This document shows, in pieces, positions 57,591 through 64,000 of a DNA stretch of 64,000 bases. Location: NCBI RefSeq assembly GCF_036850765.1, contig NC_089494.1, positions 62,242,309-62,306,308 on the forward strand, written 5' to 3'. A program made the position numbers and the translations under genes. The stretch is from Saccopteryx bilineata (taxonomy: Eukaryota > Chordata > Mammalia > Chiroptera > Emballonuridae). The notes under the pieces were generated by a model that saw only the letters and a program-made list of their open reading frames with translations, had not been told where the DNA came from and did not search any database. Each line of letters begins with the position of its first letter. Position 1 is the stretch's first letter.

Positions 57591-58308
57591 TCCCCAAATT
57601 TGGTTAGTAGAGGTTCCTTCAAGCTGAGTTCTGTATCCCTTGACAAGTGTCCATCAGTCTTCAACTATTGTCTTGCTTTCTGGCTCACTTTGTACTTTCC
57701 CTGCCCCGGACCTGGATTCAGCCACCTCTCCAAAGTTTCTTTTAGTGGAGAATGGCATTCAGAACCCAAGCTCTGGTCAGTAGGTTTGCTAATTGTTCCT
57801 AGGATAGCACTGCCTATAGACCCTTTTAGTAAACAGAGCTAGAAAATGCTTCACTTTTTAAGAAATTAAAAAACAACAACATTTCCTTCAACTCCATGGA
57901 GTTCTTCCTCCCCCTCCCAGTCCATATTTGTATCTCTGTGCCTCCACAGTAAGAACCCTGATTCCCAACAACATCAATAGATTTAATTATTTGCTCAATC
58001 CTACAACACACTCAACACACTTAAAGTAGTTTCTACTGTTTGCATACCATTTCCAACAAGAAGCCTTGAAGAAAAATCCAAGAGTTCTTTGCAGTTCTAT
58101 TTGTCCTTAGAATGTATCCCACTAAACGTATACAGGGTGAAGTATTCACAAATCATTGAAATTGACTCTGTGTGTATGTGTTTCAATCGTCAATTGGACA
58201 TGCAGTTGGGTTTCTTTGTTTCTATTTGCATTTTTTTAGGGTTTGCTTTTTTCAAATCTTTCAAATTTAATTATTGTTTTTAATATATAAAACTTTATAT
58301 GGTTCAAA
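57591..58308. other. Unique sequence
   Basis: AT-rich. No feature supported. Confidence 0.5.
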
Positions 58309-58320
58309 AGTCAAAACTTC

Positions 58321-58707
58321 CTGGCCGGTTGGCTCAGCGGTAGAGCGTCGGCCTGGCGTGCGGGGACCCAGGTTCGATTCCCGGCCAGGGCACACAGGAG
58401 AAGCACCCAGTTGCTTCTCCACCCCCGCCCCCTCCTTCCTCTCTGTCTCTCTCTTCCCCTCCCGCAGCCAAGGCTCCATTGGAGCAAAGATGGCCCGGGC
58501 GCTGGGGATGGCTCCTTGGCCTCTGCCCCAGGCGCTAGAGTGGCTCTGGTCGCGGCAGAGCGACGCCCCGGAGGGGCAGAGCATCGCCCCCTGGTGGGCA
58601 GAGCGTCGCCCCTGGTGGGCGTGCCGGGTGGATCTCGGTCGGGTGCATGCGGGAGTCTGACTGTCTCTCCCCGTTTCCAGCTTCAGAAAAATACCAAAAA
58701 AAAAAAA
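58321..58707 (+). mobile_element. Class R SINE, nearly intact
   Basis: Starts ctggccggttggctcagcgg (only the first GCC missing); B box ggttcgattcc; full body with the duplicated cagagcgtcgcccctggtg. TSD agtcaaaacttc at 58309-58320 and 58708-58719. One of the best-preserved copies here. Confidence 0.96.
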
Positions 58708-58719
58708 AGTCAAAACTTC

Positions 58720-59709
58720 TTATTTAAAAGTATACTCAGAAGTCTTACTTCCATCCTCACTCTTTCTAGTCCATTCCTACCTGTCCACTATCGGCAAATA
58801 TTTTCTTAGTGTCTGGTTTATTCTTCCTGTGTTTCTTTTTCTTATTCAAAAAGCAGCACACCACTATATTTTTCACTTAATATATCTCGCAAACCACCAC
58901 ATGTTAATTTATAGCTACAGTCCTCAATCTTTTTCAGTTTTCTTTACTCCCTTATGTGAATCCATCCTAGTTTAATCAGTTAGTATGCTAATGGGTAAGC
59001 ATATCAGTGGGTTCTAATATTTTGTTATTGTAAATATTATCTTAGTGAATAACCTAATAAATATATATTTTTATATTTGTGGAAATGTACTTTCAAGATG
59101 AATTTCTGGAATGAAAATAAATGCACATGTAGTCTTGCTAGATATTTCAAATTCCTTCCCAGAGAGTCTACCATTTTGCAACCCTCCAAGGATTACAGGG
59201 CTGAGATAAGAACTGTTGTCACAGTGTAGCTCTTATAGACATCTACAGCATTCTGAGGGAAGCTGAACATATTGTCACATATTTGAGGTCTGTCGACACA
59301 TGGTGTATGTGTGTGTGTGTGAGTTGTTCATGCTTTTGCCCAATTTTTTTTTATAGTTTTGGCATTTTTTCCTCAATATTTAAATATTCCTTATAATCCT
59401 AATATTACAGATTAGCTAGTGTCTCATTGCATCTGGATATTTTATTTTCATTAGAAAGCATTTATTTGGGAGCTGGGCTGGGCACGGACTGGGCCTCCCT
59501 TTGAGAGGCACAGTAGTGAGACCTCTTTTTCCTTCTGCCAAGGGAGTGTTAGAGGCACTGAACTGAGCCAGTCTGAAGTCTGAATGGTTTTTAGTCTTTT
59601 TCTCTCTCAGGAGTTCCAAATGACTGCCCTTGACCTACGGAACCCTGGTTGGGGACAATCACTTAGCTCTCATTGGAGAGGGTGAATGCCACATGGGAGA
59701 GAATTCTTT
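58720..59709. other. Unique or old L1-like sequence
   Basis: Segments such as ttgttattgtaaatattatc, ttagtgaataacctaat, tttgcaaccctccaaggatt recall old antisense L1 sequence. A short (GT)n lies near 59308. No gene. Confidence 0.4.
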
Positions 59710-59939
59710 TTTTTTTTTTAATTTTATTTATTTATTTATTTTTAAATTATTTATTCATTTTTTAGAGAGGAGAGGGAGAGACAGAGAGAGGGAGAGGAGA
59801 GACAGAGAGAGAGAAGGGGGGAGGAGCTGGAAGCATCAACTCCCATATGTGCCTTGACCAGGCAAGCCCAGGGTTTCAAACCAGCGACCTCAGCACTTCC
59901 AGGTCTACGCTTTATCCACTGCGCCACCACAGGTCAGGC
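59710..59939 (-). mobile_element. Class B SINE, antisense
   Basis: T-rich tail, gagaggagagggagagacag, head complement ccactgcgccaccacaggtc. Flanks gagagaattct / gaaagaattct form the TSD. Confidence 0.93.
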
Positions 59940-60952
59940 GGAAAGAATTCTGTTCATCTTCTCTCTTAGCTGGCGGGGCAGGTAACAGCGTTGCCCTGGG
60001 CATGTACGAGGTTTGAGTTGTAGGAAGACTTTCCCTACACCCAGGGTGTAAAAAAATCCACCTACACTTTCTTCTAATAGTTGTGTCGTGGTCTTATTTT
60101 TCACAAAGTTCTGATTCATTTGACATTTAACCTTGTGAGTAGTAAAAAATTTGGGTCCAATTTTCTGATAGGCAAGGTGGCCCCATTGAGTAGGGGTGGG
60201 ATATAGCGTTGGCATAATAAACAATGACCCTTATGGTTTGGGCCACTAGGTGGCGCTCCTCTAGATGCATTTCTCCTGGACTGTTGGAGAAAACGTTGTC
60301 CTTCTTCAGAAGAAAAAGGAAATGACTTGTTAGGTTTAGTTGGCCAAGAGGAAGCCCTAGTGATAAGTGCCCTGACTTCCACACAGCGTTGGAGGCAGGC
60401 TTTGTGCTTCTTTCTCCATGCTAGAGAATATCACTTCCTCCACATCTCTCTTTCCCAATGAGAGGGTGATGTGCATCAAGAGTGTGTGTGCACAGAGGCG
60501 GCCTTTGCAGTGTCTCCAGGCCCTGAGAGAAGCCAAAAGGAAGTCAAGATGGCCACTGCCCTGACCTGGGTTTCTTGGGGAGCCTGGGCCTGAGAGTGAC
60601 AAGACCTGTTTCTTGTCCCAAAGCTGCTGCCAAATGGCTATTACTGCAGGTATGCCACCTAGCCTTCCATCCTAAAATGGGACAACAATGCCATCTCTAC
60701 CCATGTGCCAAGGATGTCAATGAGATACCATGATATAAATGCAAATGTATGTACAATGTGAAAAACACTGTGCAAATGTGTTTTTACTATCATTATGGTT
60801 ATATTTTGCCATATAGGGCAAATATCTCTATAAGATATGATAATTATGAGACCTTGTACTTATTGACTAATTTGCTATTTGTAAGGTGATTTTTTCTATG
60901 TATCATTTATGTTGTGGAAGTGACACAGACTTAATGAGAAAACAGCCTACTT
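59940..60952. other. Unique sequence, weak MIR trace
   Basis: A faint MIR-like pattern lies near 60640-60790 (ggtatgccacctagcc..ctaaaatgggacaacaatg). Otherwise nothing supported. Confidence 0.4.
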
Positions 60953-60966
60953 TAAAAAGGACTGCC

Positions 60967-61232
60967 GCCTGCCCTGTGGTGGCGCAGTGGATAAAGCGTC
61001 CACCTGGAATGCTGCGGTTGCTGTTTTGAAACCTTGGACTTGCTTGGTCAAGGCACATATGAGAGTTGATGCTTCCTGCTCCTCCCCACCTTTTCTCTCT
61101 CTTTCTTTCTCTCTCTCTCTCTCTCCTCTCTGAAATGAATAAATAAAATAAAAAAATTAAAAACCATGTTTCTCTCACCACAATCATTTTTATTGTATTT
61201 ATTCTTTTTTTTAGAGAGAGAGAGGGAGAGAG

Positions 61233-61276
<44 letters not shown>

Positions 61277-61435
61277 CAGGTGGGAGGAGCTGGAAGCATC
61301 AACTTCCATATGTGCCTTGACCAGGCAAGCCCAGAGTTTCGAACCGGCGACCTCAGCATTTCCAGGTCTACGCTTTATCCACTGCGCCACCACAGGTCAG
61401 TCACCACAATCTTAAAAAGAAATTTTTTTTTTGGT
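60967..61435 (+). mobile_element. Class B SINE with extended tail, hosting a second SINE
   Basis: gcctgccctgtggtggcgca head, CT tract, aaatgaataaataaaataaa tail. The perfect 14-bp TSD taaaaaggactgcc lies at 60953-60966 and 61436-61449, so about 50 bases of non-SINE sequence (ccatgtttctctcacc.., ending in a T run) plus a second SINE sit between the A tail and the right TSD. Confidence 0.88.
61186..61400 (-). mobile_element. Class B SINE, antisense, nested
   Basis: (GA)n-expanded body, head complement ccactgcgccaccacaggtc. TSD tcaccacaatc at 61175-61185 and 61401-61411. Confidence 0.95.
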
Positions 61436-61449
61436 TAAAAAGGACTGCC

Positions 61450-61880
61450 TAGCTAGAGACACCTAGAAGATCAATGATGAGCTTTCCTGAGAGTCGCCAA
61501 ACCCTCTGAAACTGTGCAGAGTTACATATGTGTGTATTTTCCACAGCTAGTTACAGATTGCAATAGAGGTTCATAACTCAGAAGTGGTTAGCAACAGTAG
61601 CTCTGAAAAGAATAGCCAGGGACCCTTCCCCATTTGGCTTCTGGAAGGACTGAACTGCTCCTAGTTCCTCCTCAAGTCCCAGAGGGGGTCCTGGGGCTTC
61701 TGGTCTCACTGCTTAACATAGCTGGCCTGGAGAAAAGGAAAAAGATATATAGGAAGGGTCCAGAAACCAAAGATAAAAGTCTAAGGCAGTATAGCTTCAG
61801 TGGCAGCTCAGCAAATAGGCCCCCAAACCATTTCATCTTGCAAAACTGTTGGTCAAGGTACAGAGGGTTTCCTCCTGTTC
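61450..61880. other. Unique sequence
   Basis: No feature supported. Confidence 0.5.
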
Positions 61881-62255
61881 TCAAACATGCCGGGATGGTT
61901 CCTGCCTTGGGGCCTTTTGCAGGAGAACTTCTGATTTACCTAGAATGTTCTTGCCCTGCCTCTTCCCCTGACTGCTCTTTTTTCTCATTCAGATCTCAGT
62001 TCAAATATCACTCCTTCAGAAAGTCCTCCCCATCACACAATCCTGCAACCTGAATTATCTTCCAAGAGCACTTAGCACCATGGGAAATCATTTGTTTTAT
62101 TTGCTTCCTAGTTTGTTGTCTGCACAGCCTTCCCCCACCCAGCAAAATGAAAGCAGCTTTTGTATACCACACATTACTCCCAGACTCTCTGCCAGCATCT
62201 AACACGAGGTAAGCGCGCACCACACACTTATTGAATGAATGAATATGTGTGTACC
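61881..62255 (+). mobile_element. L2 LINE 3' end
   Basis: tagaatgttcttgccctgcc, cattcagatctcagttcaaa, tatcactccttcagaaagtc, ttatttgcttcctagtttgt, cttattgaatgaatgaatat: the L2 3' terminus in order, including the TGAA tail. Confidence 0.8.
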
Positions 62256-62351
62256 AGAGGAACTGTGTTCTGGTTAGAAAGTGCTGCATCAGCATTTTTT
62301 ACTTTTCTTTCTCTCTCCGCGCAATATCAAAGTCATCAGGTGCCGCCTCTG

Positions 62352-62776
62352 TGTTGTCAACAAAAGAGACACCCAAACCTGTAGAGAATTTTCATGAGTT
62401 TATTTTAACCAATACCAACCACAGATGCCAGGAAGCAAGATCACGAATGCTCTGGAGAATGCCAGTATTGCAGTTTCTTTTCTTTTATGCATTTGAAATT
62501 AGGGAGGGAACATAGGAAGATTGCACAAAGGTGGCAGAAAGCAGGACAGTTAACTCGATCATGTGCTCTCTTCAGGGTGGGTACTTATTTCAAAGATGTG
62601 TTAACTGAGATACTCAAGAACAACAGACAGGGATTGTTTAAGGCAAAGATAAGCCTTTTACTAAAGTTATATGAGGGAGGTGACTACTCACTGTGACCAG
62701 ACCCTTAGAAATTTATAACCAGATCATGCTGTGAGGTTACTTTCCATCACTGGATTTATCAGTTCTTTTGTCCACA
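62352..62776 (-). mobile_element. Probable solo ERV LTR, antisense
   Basis: On the minus strand it starts TGTGGACAAAAGAACTGA and ends TTTTGTTGACAACA, with AATAAA at the complement of 62399-62404 shortly before the end, as in an R-U5 layout. No TSD or internal genes established. Not clearly the same family as the other LTRs. Confidence 0.55.
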
Positions 62777-63044
62777 GTGTTCTACTTCTGGGACATGTCT
62801 CTCACCTGTGCATCTGTCCTCTCCTGTTCCACCTGCTCCGCCAAGCTGCTGCTTGGTTGCCTGGGCACTATTTGCTCTGTACCTGTCTCCCTGATACCAG
62901 ACCTTCCTAAAGCATGGGTCTCCCTGCCCCAGCTCTGCATTCTTCTCCTTTGCTCCTATTCACCCCCCGCCACACACTCCTGGGACACCCAAGACCGTCT
63001 GGTGTCTCCTTCCCATTTAAGGGCTGAAGTAAAGTCACTTTTCT

Positions 63045-63431
63045 TTTTTTTCTTTTCTTTTCTTTTTTGTATTTTTCTGAAGTTGGAAACGAGGAGGCAG
63101 TCAGACAGACTCCCGCATGCACCCGACCAGGATCCACCCGGCATGCCCACTAGGGGATGATGCTCTGCCCATCTGGGGCGTAGCTCTGCTGCAACCAGAG
63201 CCATTCTAGCGCCTGAGGCAGCGGCCACAGAGCCATCCTCAGCGCCCGGGCCAACTTTTGCTCCAATGGAGCCTTGGCTGCAGGAGGGGAAGAGAGAGAC
63301 AGGGAGGAAGGAGAGGGGGAGGGATGGAGAAGCAGATGGGCACTTCTTCTGTGTGCCCTGGCCAGGAATCGAACCCGGGACTCCTGCACGCCAGGCCAAT
63401 GCTCTACCACTGAGCAAACCAGCCAGGGCCT
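63045..63431 (-). mobile_element. Class R SINE, antisense
   Basis: T/C tail, then gaagttggaaacgaggaggc, cactaggggatgatgctctg, gctccaatggagccttggct, ggaatcgaacccgggactcc (box B complement), ctctaccactgagcaaacca. TSD aagtcacttttct / aagacacttttct at 63032-63044 and 63433-63445. Confidence 0.95.
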
Positions 63432-63445
63432 GAAGACACTTTTCT

Positions 63446-64000
63446 AGTAACTCTAGGTCTAGCCAACAGATCTTGTCTCTCTCCTTAGGGGAGCCCAAGC
63501 ATGGAGTATAGGCAGCTCCTCAGGGATCCCTTGAGAAGCCATTAGTGTCCATCACTGAGGTGGAGAGGGCTTTGGAAGGCAGCAGGGTGGGTAGGAGTGA
63601 GGAGAGCTGGGGCAATAGCCAGAGAGTTTTCTGGGAATGCCTTGGGAACAGGCTGAAGACGGCCCCCACAGAGCAGACCTGGAGCCACTAGACAGCTTGA
63701 GGGGAGCCTGTGGGCAAAGGCGCTGCAGCTGGCCTGCCACAAATCAGTCAAGCTTGGCAGGGCTGAAACGGAGCTGCACCCAGGCAGGGACAATCTTGTC
63801 CCTGTCTGTTACACAGCTGTGAGTATCCATCCACGGGTGAGCAGGTGGACTGTATGATAACTTAGGAGGGAGAAAGCAAACCCTATGAGACAGGAGATCT
63901 TGGCTTTGGTGAGGGAACAAATACTGACCCCAGTTGAATGATGTGACCCTTCTTTTTCCATCAACAGCTGTTGCCAAGGGTTAGCAAGCTATTGCTTATA
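63446..64000. other. Unique sequence at window end
   Basis: Several chance frames. No feature supported. Confidence 0.5.

Noticed and set aside
21400..64000. SP3 or another protein-coding neighbour downstream of OLA1
   Set aside because: No zinc-finger exons, CpG-island promoter or other recognisable exon seen; the gene expected next probably lies beyond the window.

Overview
The window is mammalian nuclear DNA, very probably from a bat of the horseshoe-bat/leaf-nosed-bat group (Rhinolophus, Hipposideros or a relative). The case is the dense load of tRNA-derived SINEs: long Rhin-1-like copies with a tRNA-like head (B box near GGTTCGATTCC), two related SINEs beginning GCCTGACC and carrying GGTGGCGCAGTGG, and shorter Ves-like copies with a GCTCAGTTGGTTAG head. 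It also holds LINE-1, L2, MIR, MLT1, Tigger and hAT remnants. The species is an inference from repeats I recognise; no database was searched.

Layout. The only host gene is the 3' part of OLA1 (Obg-like ATPase 1, the eukaryotic YchF protein) on the + strand. Its last four coding exons are at 14223-14363, 15049-15145, 17180-17302 and 20858-20959. They encode the end of the G domain and the complete TGS domain, and all three internal introns have GT-AG ends. The 3' UTR probably ends just after the AATAAA at 21346. Bases 1-14222 are the preceding intron; earlier exons lie outside the window. From about 21.4 kb to 64 kb I find no coding gene. In other mammals OLA1 is followed by SP3, but no SP3 sequence is recognisable here.

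Region by region. 0-2.4 kb: a LINE-1 3' end hit by three SINEs. 2.4-14.2 kb: mostly unique intron with an L1 5' UTR piece, two L2 fragments, a terminal-inverted-repeat DNA transposon and a MIR. 14.2-21.4 kb: OLA1 exons. 21.4-28 kb: two Tigger elements (one at 20.1 kb), SINEs and a MIR. 28-45 kb: the SINE-densest part, including a hAT MITE split by two SINEs, LINE-1 pieces, an LTR at 38.5 kb and an antisense MLT1. 45-55 kb: a 110-base polypyrimidine run, a young-looking hAT element, three related antisense LTRs, one sense LTR with a 5-bp duplication, and a 78-bp tandem repeat interrupted by a SINE. 55-64 kb: mostly unique or ancient-repeat sequence with a few SINEs and one more LTR.

SINE classes used below: R = long Rhin-1-like (about 370-400 bp); C = long copy starting GCCTGACCAGG with repeated 'tggcttgagc' modules (about 280-400 bp); B = short CT-rich copy starting GCCTGACCTGTGGTGG (about 170-220 bp); V = Ves-like (about 150 bp). 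Many insertions are confirmed by perfect target-site duplications (TSDs), given for each.
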